Shown: positions 1 through 8,466 of the stretch, piece after piece
Numbering within the stretch: position 1 is the first letter of the stretch
Layout of the letters: the number at the start of each line of letters is the position of its first letter
DNA from: Kocuria turfanensis
GTDB lineage: Bacteria > Actinomycetota > Actinomycetes > Actinomycetales > Micrococcaceae
Length of the DNA stretch: 64,000 nt
Direction of reading: 5' to 3'
Assembly: GCF_001580365.1 (NCBI RefSeq)
Contig: NZ_CP014480.1
Location: 1,675,008-1,739,007, forward strand
Program-made: the position numbers and the translations under genes
The notes under the pieces: generated by a model
Database searches by the model: none
Told to the model about the DNA's origin: nothing
What the model saw: the letters and a program-made list of their open reading frames with translations, nothing else

Positions 1-1
1 G

Positions 2-103
2 TTCACCTCGATCCGCGGCTCGAGCGTGCGGCGCCCGGCGATCCTGGCCCTCCGCGCGGCGCTCGAGGCGGTGGCCGCCGAGCTCGCCGCGCGGATGGAC
101 TGA
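2..103 (+). CDS. C-terminal end of a protein, possibly a LysR-type regulator (partial)
   Basis: Only the last 33 codons are inside the window, ending in TGA at 101-103. The tail (RGSSVRRPAILALRAALEAV...) looks like the last helix of a LysR-type substrate-binding domain, where a short strand is followed by an amphipathic helix, but 33 residues cannot prove a family. It converges on idi, whose stop codon lies 3 bp away, so the two share almost no intergenic space. Codon choice is typical of the window. Confidence 0.4.
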   Translation, partial: FTSIRGSSVRRPAILALRAALEAVAAELAARMD

Positions 104-106
104 CGG

Positions 107-694
107 TCAGGGGCGGGCGGCGGCCGGCCCGGTGAGCGCCCGGCGCAGCCGGCCGTCGGCGATCTGCTCCAGCAGCCACGGGCTGAGCAGGAACGGCGCG
201 GCCTCGGCCGCGGCGAAGAGCTCCTCCGGGGTGATCCAGGCGACCTCCGCGACCTCCGCCGGCAGCGGCTGCGGCTGCCCGGCGGCGCGCGCCACGTAGA
301 CGGGGCAGAACTCGTTCTCCACGATCCCGGAGGCGTCCACGGCCCGGTAGCGGAAGTCCGGCAGGACCTCCGTCACCCCGGTCACCGCGAAGCCCAGCTC
401 CTGGCCCGCCCGCCGGGCGACGGCCTCCTCGAAGTCCTCGCCGGGAGCCGGGTGGCCGCAGAAGCTGTTGGTCCACACCCCGGGCCAGGTCTTCTTGGCC
501 AGGGCCCGGCGGGTCAGCAGCAGCCGCCCGTCGTCGCCGAGGACGTAGCACGAGACCGCCAGGTGCAGCGGGGTGTCCGTGGTGTGCACCTCCGCCTTGG
601 GCGCGGTGCCCACGGGACGGTGGGCGTCGTCGAGCAGGACGACCTCCTCGACGGCTCCGGGGACGGCTCCGGGGACGGCTTCGTGGCTGGCCAT
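107..694 (-). CDS. idi: isopentenyl-diphosphate delta-isomerase, type 1
   Basis: Interconverts isopentenyl and dimethylallyl diphosphate for isoprenoid synthesis (carotenoids, menaquinone, lipid carriers) in the cytoplasm. The 195-residue protein is Nudix-like and of normal type 1 length. The catalytic cysteine is in WTNSFCGHP (about Cys79) and the acidic pair in IVENEFCPVY (about Glu126/Glu128). I chose the ATG at 694 because the protein aligns with the family from about residue 15. An upstream ATG at 802 would add 36 low-complexity residues. The N-terminus reads AVPGAVPGAV, the product of a 12-bp tandem repeat. It is transcribed away from the pseudouridine synthase gene. Confidence 0.93.
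   Translation of the reverse strand: MASHEAVPGAVPGAVEEVVLLDDAHRPVGTAPKAEVHTTDTPLHLAVSCYVLGDDGRLLLTRRALAKKTWPGVWTNSFCGHPAPGEDFEEAVARRAGQELGFAVTGVTEVLPDFRYRAVDASGIVENEFCPVYVARAAGQPQPLPAEVAEVAWITPEELFAAAEAAPFLLSPWLLEQIADGRLRRALTGPAAARP
651..686. repeat. 12-bp tandem repeat in the idi N-terminus (about 3 copies)
   Basis: The unit acggctccgggg occurs at 651-662 and 663-674, with a degenerate third copy at 675-686. It encodes the repeated residues AVPG just after the idi start. The copy number is a multiple of three bases, so changes would keep the frame. Confidence 0.7.
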
Positions 695-813
695 GGGTCT
701 CGTTCCGGTCGGTGGCGGGAGGGTGTCCGCGCCCATTCTCCCAGGCCTGCGCGCAGGAGGCACGCGGGGCGGGGAGTGGACAAGGGCTCGCCCGGGGAGC
801 ACGATCGGGAACC

Positions 814-1749
814 ATGCGACGACGTCGGCCCGCCCCCGCCCCTCTGCCCCTGCGGGACGGCGTGGACCCCGTCCGGGTCCGGCTGCCGGCGGAGGACGGG
901 TGGAGCACGGTCCGGGGCTGGCTGCTGGACCGGTTCCCGGCCTCCGCCCCGGAGCTGGAGGAGCTCTTCGCGTCTGGGGGGATCGTCGACGACGCCGGGC
1001 GGTCCCTCGCCCACGACGCCCCGTACGTGCCCGGCGGGTCGGTCTGGTACCACCGGGCCCTGCCGGCCGAACCGGAGCTGCCCGGGGACCTGCCGGTGCT
1101 GTTCGAGGACGAGTGGCTGCTGGCCGTCGACAAGCCGCACGGTCTGCCCACCACTCCGCGCGGCGGGTTCGTGGCCCAGAGCGCGCTCGTGAAGCTGCGC
1201 CGCGCCCGCGGCGAGGACCGGCTCTCCCCGCTGCACCGGCTGGACCGCGGCACGGCCGGGGTGCTGCTGCTCTCCCGGGATCCCGCGACCCGCGGCCGGT
1301 TCCAGACCCTCTTCCAGGACCGGGCGGTGGCCAAGGAGTACGAGGCGGTCGCCGTGCACCGGCCCGGGCTCGGGCTGCCGCGCGTCGTGGAGTCCCGCAT
1401 CGTCAAGGACCGCACGTGCCTGCAGGCGCGGGAGGTGCCGGGACCGGCCAACGCGCGCACCGTCGTCGACCGGGCGGGCCCCCCGTTCTCGGACGCCGAG
1501 GGCGAGTGGGCGCGCTACCGGCTGCGGCCCGAGACCGGGCGCACCCACCAGATCCGGGTGCACCTGGCCGGGCTGGGCGTCCCGGTCCGGAACGACCCCC
1601 TCTACCCGCGGGTGCGGCCGGCCGGCAGCGAGGACCCCGCCCGGCCGCTGCAGCTGCTGGCCCGGCGGATCGGCCTGACCCACCCGATGACGGGGCGCCC
1701 GCTCGTGCTCGAGAGCCGGCGTGCCCTGCGCAGCGGGACCCCCGCGTGA
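814..1749 (+). CDS. RluA-family pseudouridine synthase
   Basis: Isomerises uridine to pseudouridine in rRNA or tRNA. The 311-residue protein carries the RluA motif HRLDRGTAGVLLLSRDP (catalytic Asp about residue 144), the downstream PETGRTHQIRVHL element and the family-typical C-terminus. An N-terminal region of about 90 residues precedes the catalytic core. The ATG at 814 was preferred because upstream in-frame codons encode low-complexity sequence. The imperfect -10-like CACGAT eight bases upstream would be compatible with a leaderless start but is weak. The stop overlaps the next gene's GTG by 4 bp (GTGA), so the two are probably co-translated. The exact target base cannot be deduced. Confidence 0.9.
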   Translation: MRRRRPAPAPLPLRDGVDPVRVRLPAEDGWSTVRGWLLDRFPASAPELEELFASGGIVDDAGRSLAHDAPYVPGGSVWYHRALPAEPELPGDLPVLFEDEWLLAVDKPHGLPTTPRGGFVAQSALVKLRRARGEDRLSPLHRLDRGTAGVLLLSRDPATRGRFQTLFQDRAVAKEYEAVAVHRPGLGLPRVVESRIVKDRTCLQAREVPGPANARTVVDRAGPPFSDAEGEWARYRLRPETGRTHQIRVHLAGLGVPVRNDPLYPRVRPAGSEDPARPLQLLARRIGLTHPMTGRPLVLESRRALRSGTPA

Positions 1750-2990
1750 GCGCGCCGCGCACCGCGCCGGCGTCCGCCCGGGTGCCCGCCCCGGACGTGG
1801 CCCGCGGGCTGATGCTCTGGGTCATCGCCGTCGCCAACGTCACCGCGTGGATCTGGGCGCCCGGGCCCACGGACGGCCCGCGCGACCGGACCCTGGGCGC
1901 CGGGGCGGGCACGGCCGGGTGGACGGCGGACGACGTGGTCAACACCGCCATGTCCATGCTCGTGGACGGCCGCGGCTTCCCCCTGTTCTCCTTCCTGGTC
2001 GGCTACGGCGTGGGCCAGATCGCCGCCCGGGAGGCCGCGTGCGGCACCCCGCTGCCGCGCGCCCGGCAGCTGCTGGTCCGGCGCTACGGGTGGCTGCTGC
2101 TCATCGGGGCCCTGCACGCGTGCCTGCTCTTCCCCGGGGACATCATCACGGCCTACGCCTTCGGGGGCCTGTTCCTGACCCTGCTGATCGCGGAGGGCAC
2201 GGCCACCCTGCTCGTCCTGGCCGGCCTGGGCTCCGTGCTGATGGTCCTCTACGGCGCGGCGAGCTGGGCCGTGCGGGCCCCCGGCACCGCGCCCTTCCCC
2301 AGCCTCGTCACGGACTCCGCGCAGGAGCACCTCGCCCTCGTGCTGGCCGAGGGCGCGGGAGTGGTGGCCTTCGCCCCGCTCCAGCTGCTGGGGCTGCTGC
2401 CCATGCTGCTGCTCGGCCTGGCGCTCAGCCGCTACCGGGTGCTGGAGGACCCCGGGCCCCGCCGCGGGCGGCTGCTGGTCACCGCGGTGGCCTGCATCGG
2501 CGCGGGGCTGCTCACCGGCTTCGGCACGGGCCTGCTGACCACGGACATGCTCGAGCCTTCCACCACCGCAGGGTCCCTGCTCACCGGGCTGGACGCCCTG
2601 ACCGGGGCCGCGCAGGGCATCGGCTACGCGCTCGTGGTGGCCCTGGTCTGCGCGCGGGCCCAGCGCCGGTCCCCGGGCACTCCCCTCCGGGCGCGGGAGC
2701 ACCCCGCGCTGTGGTCGCTGCAGGCACTGGGGCGCCGGTCGATGAGCGGCTACATCGCCCAGTCCGTGCTCTTCACGGTCCTGATGCCGCCGTTCGCGCT
2801 GGGCCTCGGCCGCGCCCTGACCCCCACCGCCGCGCTGCTGCTGGGCACCGCGGTGTGGCTGGCCACCCTGCTCGGCGCCGTCCTGCTCGAGCGGCGCGGC
2901 CTGCGGGGGCCCGTCGAGACGGTCCACCGGCGGCTGTTCCTCGGCCCCGCCCGGGGCCGCTCCGGCCCGCACCCCGCGACGAGCGCATAG
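1746..2990 (+). CDS. DUF418-type multipass membrane protein
   Basis: A 414-residue integral membrane protein with about 8-10 hydrophobic segments. The opening (RGLMLWVIAVANVTAWIW), the central FPLFSFLVGYGVGQ element and the C-terminal block with GRRSMSGYIAQSVLF match the DUF418/YeiB-like family, thought to be membrane transport or acyl-transfer proteins. No reaction is established. The GTG start overlaps the stop of the pseudouridine synthase gene by four bases, implying translational coupling. The C-terminal tail after the last helix is arginine-rich and cytoplasmic-looking. Family assignment rests on pattern recognition only. Confidence 0.8.
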   Translation: MSAPRTAPASARVPAPDVARGLMLWVIAVANVTAWIWAPGPTDGPRDRTLGAGAGTAGWTADDVVNTAMSMLVDGRGFPLFSFLVGYGVGQIAAREAACGTPLPRARQLLVRRYGWLLLIGALHACLLFPGDIITAYAFGGLFLTLLIAEGTATLLVLAGLGSVLMVLYGAASWAVRAPGTAPFPSLVTDSAQEHLALVLAEGAGVVAFAPLQLLGLLPMLLLGLALSRYRVLEDPGPRRGRLLVTAVACIGAGLLTGFGTGLLTTDMLEPSTTAGSLLTGLDALTGAAQGIGYALVVALVCARAQRRSPGTPLRAREHPALWSLQALGRRSMSGYIAQSVLFTVLMPPFALGLGRALTPTAALLLGTAVWLATLLGAVLLERRGLRGPVETVHRRLFLGPARGRSGPHPATSA

Positions 2991-3032
2991 GCTCGGAGCA
3001 GCATCCTCCCCCCGCCAGCACCAGGAGCCGCC

Positions 3033-4301
3033 ATGCCCAGCCCCGCCGGCGCGAGTCCCGCGCCCCACCCGCTCTCCTCCGCGTCGACCGCCGGCCCGGT
3101 CGCCGGCCCGGCCACCGACCGGACCGCCAGCGCCCCGGAGCGCGCCGACACCGCGGCGCGGTCGGTCCGTGAGCTCTTCGCCGGGCGCGCCCTGGGCGTG
3201 CCGGGCACCCTGCTGGGCGCACCGGGGCACCCGCGGCCCCGGTCCCGCACGGCCCCGTGGCACTACTGGTGGCAGGCCCACCTGCTCGACGCCCTGGTGG
3301 ACGCCGCGCTGCGGCACCGGGACGAGCCCGCCCGCGCGGAGGGGATCCGCCGGGAGGCGCACCGGCTGCTGCGCGGGATCACCCTGCGCAGCGGTGGACG
3401 GGTCACCCAGAACTCCTACTACGACGACATGGCCTGGCTGCTGCTGGCCGTGGGCCGGCTCGCCGCGCTGGACCGCGAGCTCACCGGGCGGGCGGACGTG
3501 GCGTGCCTGGACGCGGGCCGGGCCCTGCTCGCCCGGATCGAGCGGGGGCACACGGCGGACCTGGGCGGCGGGGTCTTCTGGAACACCCGTCACGACGTGA
3601 AGAACACCGCGTCCTCAGCCCCTGCGGCCCTGGCCTTCGTGCGCACGCACCGCACCGACCAGGCCCGCGCGGTGCTGGGCTGGCTGCAGGAGAACCTGTG
3701 GGACCCCGGGCGGAAGGTCTTCCACGACGGGCTGGTCCTGGTCGCCGCCGGATCCGGCAGCGAGGTCACGCGGCGGGACGAGCGGCTGTTCAGCTACAAC
3801 TCCGGGCCCGTGCTCGGGGCGCTGCTCGAGCTCGCGGACGCCCCCGGCACGGGCGCGGACGACCGGGCGCGCCTGCTGGGCACGGCGGCCGACGTGGTGG
3901 CGGGCGCCGCGGAGGCCTACGGCCGGACGGTGCCGGGGCGGCGGGTCCTCACCACGCACGGCGGCGGGGACGGCGGGCTGTTCAGCGGGATCCTGGCCCG
4001 CTACCTCGCCCAGGCGGCCCTGCACCCGGACCTGGCCGAGCCCGCGCGGCGCGCCGCGGCCGAGCTGGTGACGGGCACCGCCGACGCCCTGTGGGCCGGC
4101 CGGCGCGAGGCCGACCCCGCCACGGTCCCCGGGCGCGGGGGCGCGCCGTCGGCCCGGACGGGCGGGGCGGTGGCGATCTTCTCCCCCGACCCGGCGCGGC
4201 CCGCCGAGCAGGCGCAGCGCCCCGGCGCCCCGGTGGAGCTGTCCACCCAGGTCCAGGCGTGGACGGTGCTGGAGGCCGCCGCCCGGCTGGAGCGCCCGTG
4301 A
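3033..4301 (+). CDS. glycoside hydrolase family 76 (alpha-1,6-mannanase-like), intracellular
   Basis: 422 residues of (alpha/alpha)6 character. The motif NSYYDDMAWLLLA carries the adjacent aspartates that act as the catalytic pair in GH76 alpha-1,6-mannanases. WHYWWQAHLLDALVDA near residue 80 and NTRHDVKNTASSAPAAL near 190 are also typical. There is no signal peptide: the first 50 residues are an Ala/Pro/Ser-rich tail, so the protein appears cytoplasmic, like other actinobacterial GH76 members. A TAGGCT -10 box lies at 2989-2994 and AGGAG precedes the ATG. Substrate is inferred; it could act on mannose-containing glycans or lipomannan fragments. Confidence 0.8.
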   Translation: MPSPAGASPAPHPLSSASTAGPVAGPATDRTASAPERADTAARSVRELFAGRALGVPGTLLGAPGHPRPRSRTAPWHYWWQAHLLDALVDAALRHRDEPARAEGIRREAHRLLRGITLRSGGRVTQNSYYDDMAWLLLAVGRLAALDRELTGRADVACLDAGRALLARIERGHTADLGGGVFWNTRHDVKNTASSAPAALAFVRTHRTDQARAVLGWLQENLWDPGRKVFHDGLVLVAAGSGSEVTRRDERLFSYNSGPVLGALLELADAPGTGADDRARLLGTAADVVAGAAEAYGRTVPGRRVLTTHGGGDGGLFSGILARYLAQAALHPDLAEPARRAAAELVTGTADALWAGRREADPATVPGRGGAPSARTGGAVAIFSPDPARPAEQAQRPGAPVELSTQVQAWTVLEAAARLERP

Positions 4302-4387
4302 GCGGGGACGGGGGCCGGCGGCTCCGCTGAGCGCTGAACCGGCGTCCCGGGTCGGGGAGGATCGTGGCCGCGCCAGGGGTCATGGGA

Positions 4388-4393
4388 TAGAAC
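4388..4393 (+). promoter_or_regulatory. -10 box giving a leaderless mRNA for the DUF4916 gene
   Basis: TAGAAC followed by six bases and then the ATG at 4400. No Shine-Dalgarno sequence is visible. The spacing puts +1 at or beside the start codon. Confidence 0.45.
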
Positions 4394-4399
4394 AGCAGT

Positions 4400-4942
4400 A
4401 TGAACTTCCTCCGCACCCCCGATCCGAACCCCGGTTGGCTCAACGAGGACGACCTGCAGGAAGCACGGCGCCGTCTGCCGATGGTGTACGTGCAGGCGCT
4501 GCCGGTCCGGCTCGACCCGCTGGGCTACCTCTCCGAGATCGGGCTGCTGCTGCAGGCCACCCCCGAGGGGGAGATGATGTACACCTTCGTCTCCGGCCGG
4601 GTGCTGTACCGGGAGACCATCCGGGCGGCCCTGCTGCGCCACCTCGAGAAGGACCTGGGCACCATGGCCTTTCCGCAGCTGCCGGTGTCCACGACCCCGT
4701 TCGCGGTGGCCGAGTTCTTCCCCTCCCCCTCCGAGACCGGGCTGACCGACGACCGTCAGCACGCCGTGGCGCTGAGCTACATCGTGCCCGTGCGCGGCGA
4801 GTGCAGCCCCCGCCAGGACGCCCTGCAGCTGTCCTGGATGAGCCCCGAGGAGGCGCTCAGCCCCGAGGTGCAGGCGGAGTTCGCCGGGGGCCGGGGAGAC
4901 CTCGTGCGCCAGGCCGTCGCGCACGCGGGCTGGGGCCGCTGA
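4400..4942 (+). CDS. Nudix-like protein of the DUF4916 family
   Basis: 180 residues beginning MNFLRTPDPNPGWLNEDDL. The whole protein resembles the actinobacterial DUF4916 group, often labelled 'NUDIX hydrolase family protein'. The fold is suggested by the GEMMYTFVSGRVLYRETI and PVSTTPFAVAEFFPSP segments, but the canonical Nudix box (GX5EX7REUXEEXGU) is absent, so catalysis is doubtful. The start is fixed by a -10 box six bases upstream. It lies just before tgt, which has its own promoter. Function is unknown. Confidence 0.8.
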   Translation: MNFLRTPDPNPGWLNEDDLQEARRRLPMVYVQALPVRLDPLGYLSEIGLLLQATPEGEMMYTFVSGRVLYRETIRAALLRHLEKDLGTMAFPQLPVSTTPFAVAEFFPSPSETGLTDDRQHAVALSYIVPVRGECSPRQDALQLSWMSPEEALSPEVQAEFAGGRGDLVRQAVAHAGWGR

Positions 4943-5025
4943 GGCCCCGCTCCTCCACGGTGCAGGGCGGGCGGCCGCCCCGTCCGGGCGGGGCCCGTGG
5001 AATCGCACGCGGACGGGCCGTGGCG

Positions 5026-5031
5026 CACAAT
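5026..5031 (+). promoter_or_regulatory. -10 box giving a leaderless mRNA for tgt
   Basis: CACAAT followed by ggaccg and then the GTG at 5038. No ribosome binding site is present, so the start codon probably lies at the 5' end of the message. Confidence 0.5.
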
Positions 5032-5037
5032 GGACCG

Positions 5038-6351
5038 GTGCCCACACCAGCTCCCTCCTCCCCCTCCGCCCCTCCCTCCTCCGCCGGACGCGCAGCCTTC
5101 GGCTTCGAGGTCGAGCACCGGCTCGAGGAGACGACCCGGGCCACCGGATCGCGCGTGGCCGCCGACGGCGGCCCGTTCCTGGGCCGCACCGGCACGATCA
5201 GCACCCCGCACGGGCAGATCCGGACCCCCGCGTTCGTGCCCGTCGGCACCGCCGCCACGGTCAAGGCGGTGCTGCCGGAGTCCATGGCGGAGCTCGGCGC
5301 CCAGGCCCTGCTCGCCAACGCCTACCACCTCTACCTCCAGCCCGGGGCAGAGGTGCTCGACGCGGCGGGCGGGCTCGGCGCGTTCATGAACTGGGACGGG
5401 CCCACCTTCACGGACTCCGGGGGGTTCCAGGTCATGTCCCTGGGCTCGGGCTTCAAGAAGGTCATCGACATGTCCACGGCCGCGTCCTCGGCGGCGGGCG
5501 ACGACGACGTCGTGACCGGCAAGGAGCGCATGGCCCGCGTCGACGACGACGGGGTCACGTTCACCTCCCACATCAACGGCGACGTGCACCGCTTCACCCC
5601 GGAGATCTCGATGCAGGTCCAGCACCGGCTGGGGGCGGACATCATGTTCGCGTTCGACGAGCTGACCACGCTGCACAACTCCCGGGGCTACCAGGAGACG
5701 TCCCTCGAGCGGACCCGGCGGTGGGCCCGGCGCTGCGTGGCCGAGCACGCCCGGCTCACCGAGGAGCGCGCCGACAGGCCGTACCAGGCGCTGTTCGGGG
5801 TGATCCAGGGCGCCCAGTACGAGGACCTGCGCCGGAAGGCGTGCCGGGACCTCGGAGCGATGGACTTCGACGGCTTCGGGATCGGCGGGGCGCTGGAGAA
5901 GGAGAACCTCGGCACGATCGTGCGCTGGTGCAGCGAGGAGCTGCCAGAGGACCGGCCGCGGCACCTGCTGGGGATCTCCGAGCCGGACGACATCTTCACC
6001 GCCCTGGAGAACGGCGTGGACACCTTCGACTGCGTCTCGCCCACCCGGGTGGCCCGCACGGGGGCCGTGTACGGCCCGGACGGCCGCTTCACCGTGAGCA
6101 ACGCCCGCTTCCGCACGGACTTCTCCCCCGTCCAGGAGGGCTGCGACTGCTACACGTGCACGCACTACACCCGGGCGTACCTGCACCACCTGTTCAAGGC
6201 CAAGGAGCGGCTCTCCGCGACGCTCGCCTCGATCCACAACGAGCGGTTCGTCGTGCGCATGGTCGACGGCGCACGGCAGGCGATGGCCGACGGCACCTAC
6301 GTCGAGTACCGGGACGAGGTCCTGGGCCGGTACTACGCGCACCGGGGCTGA
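5038..6351 (+). CDS. tgt: queuine/preQ1 tRNA-guanine transglycosylase
   Basis: Exchanges guanine 34 of GUN-anticodon tRNAs for a queuosine precursor. The 437-residue TIM-barrel protein has the catalytic region TFTDSGGFQVMSLG, the second aspartate in VDTFDCVSPTRVARTG, and the zinc site CDCYTCTHYTRAYLHH near the C-terminus. About 45 extra N-terminal residues precede the family core. The GTG at 5038 is the most upstream start compatible with the -10 box at 5026. A queuosine-precursor transporter gene lies 7 kb downstream, consistent with salvage, and no de novo preQ1 genes are seen here. The gene converges on a stress-protein gene. Confidence 0.95.
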   Translation: MPTPAPSSPSAPPSSAGRAAFGFEVEHRLEETTRATGSRVAADGGPFLGRTGTISTPHGQIRTPAFVPVGTAATVKAVLPESMAELGAQALLANAYHLYLQPGAEVLDAAGGLGAFMNWDGPTFTDSGGFQVMSLGSGFKKVIDMSTAASSAAGDDDVVTGKERMARVDDDGVTFTSHINGDVHRFTPEISMQVQHRLGADIMFAFDELTTLHNSRGYQETSLERTRRWARRCVAEHARLTEERADRPYQALFGVIQGAQYEDLRRKACRDLGAMDFDGFGIGGALEKENLGTIVRWCSEELPEDRPRHLLGISEPDDIFTALENGVDTFDCVSPTRVARTGAVYGPDGRFTVSNARFRTDFSPVQEGCDCYTCTHYTRAYLHHLFKAKERLSATLASIHNERFVVRMVDGARQAMADGTYVEYRDEVLGRYYAHRG

Positions 6352-6440
6352 GCGCCCCGCGCCCCGGCGTCCGCCCAACGGGGCTCCGCGGCCGGGCCCG
6401 CTGCGCGCCGGGCCGCGCACCACACGCTGTCCGACTCTGG

Positions 6441-6887
6441 CTAGCTCGTCGTCGCGGCGCCGTCCTCGTGGATCACGAGCACGGGGCAGGAGGCGTGGGA
6501 GACGCACGCGGCGCTGACCGAGCCCAGCAGCAGGCCCCGGAACCCGCCGTGGCCCCGCCGCCCCACCACGAGCATCGAGGCGTCCTCGCTCTCGCGCACC
6601 AGCACCTTCGACGGGTGGCCGAACTCCACGGTGGTGGTCAGTCCCTCCGGGACGTCCTCGCCGAAGGCCTGATGGATCGCCTTGTCCACCCGCTTCCGGG
6701 TGACCTCGTCGAAGTTGTCGCTGCCGAGGGGTACGTAGCCGGCGTACTCGGGCGGGTAGTCCCAGGCGCCGACCACCTTGATGGACGCGCCGAGAGCCGG
6801 GGCGATCCGGGCCGCCCAGCGCAGCGCCTCCACGGACTGCTCGGATCCGTCGACCCCGACGACGACGGCTGAAGTTCCCTGTTCCAT
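6441..6887 (-). CDS. universal stress protein, UspA family (copy 1)
   Basis: 148 residues with the UspA fold: an N-terminal strand VVVGVDGSEQSVEAL and the ATP-binding motif GRRGHGGFRGLLLGSVS near residue 115. The ATG at 6887 was chosen because AAAGGA sits seven bases upstream; a TTG two codons earlier is less likely. The next gene, in the same orientation, encodes a close paralogue with the same motifs and similar length, so the pair is a tandem duplication. Such proteins usually respond to starvation, hypoxia or oxidants; the trigger here is not visible. Confidence 0.9.
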   Translation of the reverse strand: MEQGTSAVVVGVDGSEQSVEALRWAARIAPALGASIKVVGAWDYPPEYAGYVPLGSDNFDEVTRKRVDKAIHQAFGEDVPEGLTTTVEFGHPSKVLVRESEDASMLVVGRRGHGGFRGLLLGSVSAACVSHASCPVLVIHEDGAATTS

Positions 6888-6996
6888 GCCCAATCCTTTG
6901 CTCTCGCGATCACGATGGTGCGCTCAGTATCACAGAGGGCAGGTGCGGACGGGCGAAGATGCGGGACCATGACCGTCCCGCCGGCCGGGCACGGGC

Positions 6997-7485
6997 TCAG
7001 TCCGCGCGCTCGGTCTCCTCGACGCGCTCCGTGCGCTGCTCCGTGCGCTCCTCGGTGCGCCCGGGCAGCACCAGGACCGGGCACCGGGCGTGCGCGACGC
7101 AGGCCGAGCTGACCGAGCCCATCAGCAGCCCCCGGAAGCCGCCGTGCCCCCGGCGGCCCACCACGAGCATCGCGGCGTCCTCGCTGTGCCGGATCAGCAC
7201 CTTGGGCGGGTGGCCGAACTCCACGACCGTGCTCAGCCCGGCCGGCAGGTCGGCCCCGAAGGCCTTCTGCACCGCCTCGTCCACGTGCTTCCGGGCGAGC
7301 TCGTCGAAGTGGTCGTCCTTGAAGTGGACGAACCCGACGTACTCGGGGGGATTCTCCCAGGCCCCCACCGCCCGGATCCGCGCCCCGTACACGGGTGCGA
7401 GGCGCGCCGCCCAGCGCAACGCCTCCACGGACTGCTCGGACCCGTCGACGCCCACCACGATCACGGCGTCCGGTTCGTCGGCCAT
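6997..7485 (-). CDS. universal stress protein, UspA family (copy 2)
   Basis: 162 residues, starting MADEPDAVIVVGVDGSEQSVEALRW... at the ATG at 7485. It shares most of its sequence with the neighbouring paralogue, including GAWENPPEY versus GAWDYPPEY and the ATP-binding GRRGHGGFRGLLMGSVS. It has an extra charged C-terminal tail of repeated TEER/TEQR units (RTEERTEQRTERVEETE) that the first copy lacks. The 109-bp gap between the copies suggests separate translation, possibly a shared transcript. Confidence 0.9.
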   Translation of the reverse strand: MADEPDAVIVVGVDGSEQSVEALRWAARLAPVYGARIRAVGAWENPPEYVGFVHFKDDHFDELARKHVDEAVQKAFGADLPAGLSTVVEFGHPPKVLIRHSEDAAMLVVGRRGHGGFRGLLMGSVSSACVAHARCPVLVLPGRTEERTEQRTERVEETERAD

Positions 7486-7568
7486 GCTGCCCCCTCCGCT
7501 GCTGCGCCGGCCGCCCTGCCGTGCCGGCCGTGCTGGGCCTCCAGTATCCCAGAGCCCCGCCGCCGCGG

Positions 7569-7994
7569 TCAGAGATGCGACAGGATGACGGAGCTGCGCG
7601 TGTGGTTGATGCCCTTCCACTCCCGGATCCGCACCATGACGTCCTCCAGGTGCGAGGTGTTCTGCGCCCGGATGAGGAAGATGCCGTCGGCCTCCCCCGT
7701 CACCGTGTAGGCGTCCGTCACCTCGGGGATCTCCGCCGCCATGGTCCGCATCATCGACGGGGACAGCCCGCCGTCGCAGTGCAGCTCCACGAAGGCCTCG
7801 ATGTTCCAGCCCAGGACCGACTGGTCGATCTCCGCGGTGAAGCGCTTGACGGCCCCCGTCTGCTGCAGGGCGTCGACCCGCCGCTTCACCGCCGGGGCGG
7901 ACAGACCCACCCGTTTGCCGATGGCGGCGTAGCTCCGGCGGCTGTCCTGGATCAGTGACGCAATGATCTGCTGGTCGATCTCGTCAAGACGCAA
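7569..7994 (-). CDS. Lrp/AsnC-family transcriptional regulator
   Basis: 141 residues: an N-terminal winged helix-turn-helix (LDEIDQQIIASLIQDSRRSY...VGLSAPAVKRRVDAL) followed by the RAM/AsnC ligand-binding domain (DAYTVTGEADGIFLIRAQ). The start is TTG at 7994, with GGAGGA eight bases upstream; an overlapping ATG is out of frame. Lrp/AsnC proteins bind amino acids. The adjacent AgcS amino-acid:cation symporter gene is a plausible target, though a small gene lies between them. Confidence 0.9.
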   Translation of the reverse strand: MRLDEIDQQIIASLIQDSRRSYAAIGKRVGLSAPAVKRRVDALQQTGAVKRFTAEIDQSVLGWNIEAFVELHCDGGLSPSMMRTMAAEIPEVTDAYTVTGEADGIFLIRAQNTSHLEDVMVRIREWKGINHTRSSVILSHL

Positions 7995-8048
7995 CGAATA
8001 GTTCCTCCATCAGGCTGTATCGGGCTGGATGGTTCAATATGTCCCCGT

Positions 8049-8054
8049 TAGACT
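8049..8054 (+). promoter_or_regulatory. possible -10 box for the 83-residue protein
   Basis: TAGACT lies only four bases before the ATG at 8059 and there is no ribosome binding site. The spacing is shorter than in the other leaderless genes of this window, so the exact start of transcription is uncertain. Confidence 0.3.
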
Positions 8055-8058
8055 TTAG

Positions 8059-8310
8059 ATGTCAACTGCGACGACTGTGTCGCAGGTCTCCTTCGCTCCG
8101 TACAGAAAGCTGGATGCTCCCGTGGCTCTCCTCCTCGTCTTCGGCCTCCCCGCCGTCCTCTTCACCGCGATCGGCCGCGCCGCCGCCCCGGCCCGCTCCA
8201 CCTCGCTCGGCGAGACCGTCCGTCACGCGGGCAGCGACCTCGCCCGCGGCCTGCGGGTGTGCGCCATGACCTCCCCGCAGCACCTCCGCAGCGCCTCCGC
8301 CACCCGCTGA
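8059..8310 (+). CDS. small predicted membrane protein, unknown
   Basis: 83 residues beginning MSTATTVSQVSFAPYRKLD, with one hydrophobic segment (APVALLLVFGLPAVLFTAIG) and a basic C-terminus. It is not a family I recognise. Support for reality: a -10-like TAGACT just upstream, divergent placement from the Lrp regulator, and a 10-bp hairpin 11 bp past its stop that looks like its own terminator. It lacks a ribosome binding site. It could instead be a chance reading frame in the leader of the symporter gene. Confidence 0.5.
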   Translation: MSTATTVSQVSFAPYRKLDAPVALLLVFGLPAVLFTAIGRAAAPARSTSLGETVRHAGSDLARGLRVCAMTSPQHLRSASATR

Positions 8311-8320
8311 GCCGCCTCCG

Positions 8321-8350
8321 CCGGTGACGGTGCGCCCGCGCCGTCACCGG
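8321..8350 (+). terminator. hairpin after the 83-residue gene
   Basis: Perfect 10-bp inverted repeat, ccggtgacgg (8321-8330) and ccgtcaccgg (8341-8350), with a 10-nt loop. No T-run follows, as is usual in high-GC actinobacteria. Confidence 0.5.
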
Positions 8351-8466
8351 GATCCCACCCCCTGCACTCCGCCGCGCGGAGCCGTTTCTACCGGTGCGTC
8401 AAGTATTTACATCGGGGGACACGTGTTTCTGTTGCCAACGGACGGTCCAGGGGGTGTAGTTAGTGG

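Noticed and set aside
6380..6420. GC-rich imperfect hairpin between tgt and the stress-protein gene.
   Set aside because: The arms pair only with a bulge; too weak to call a terminator.
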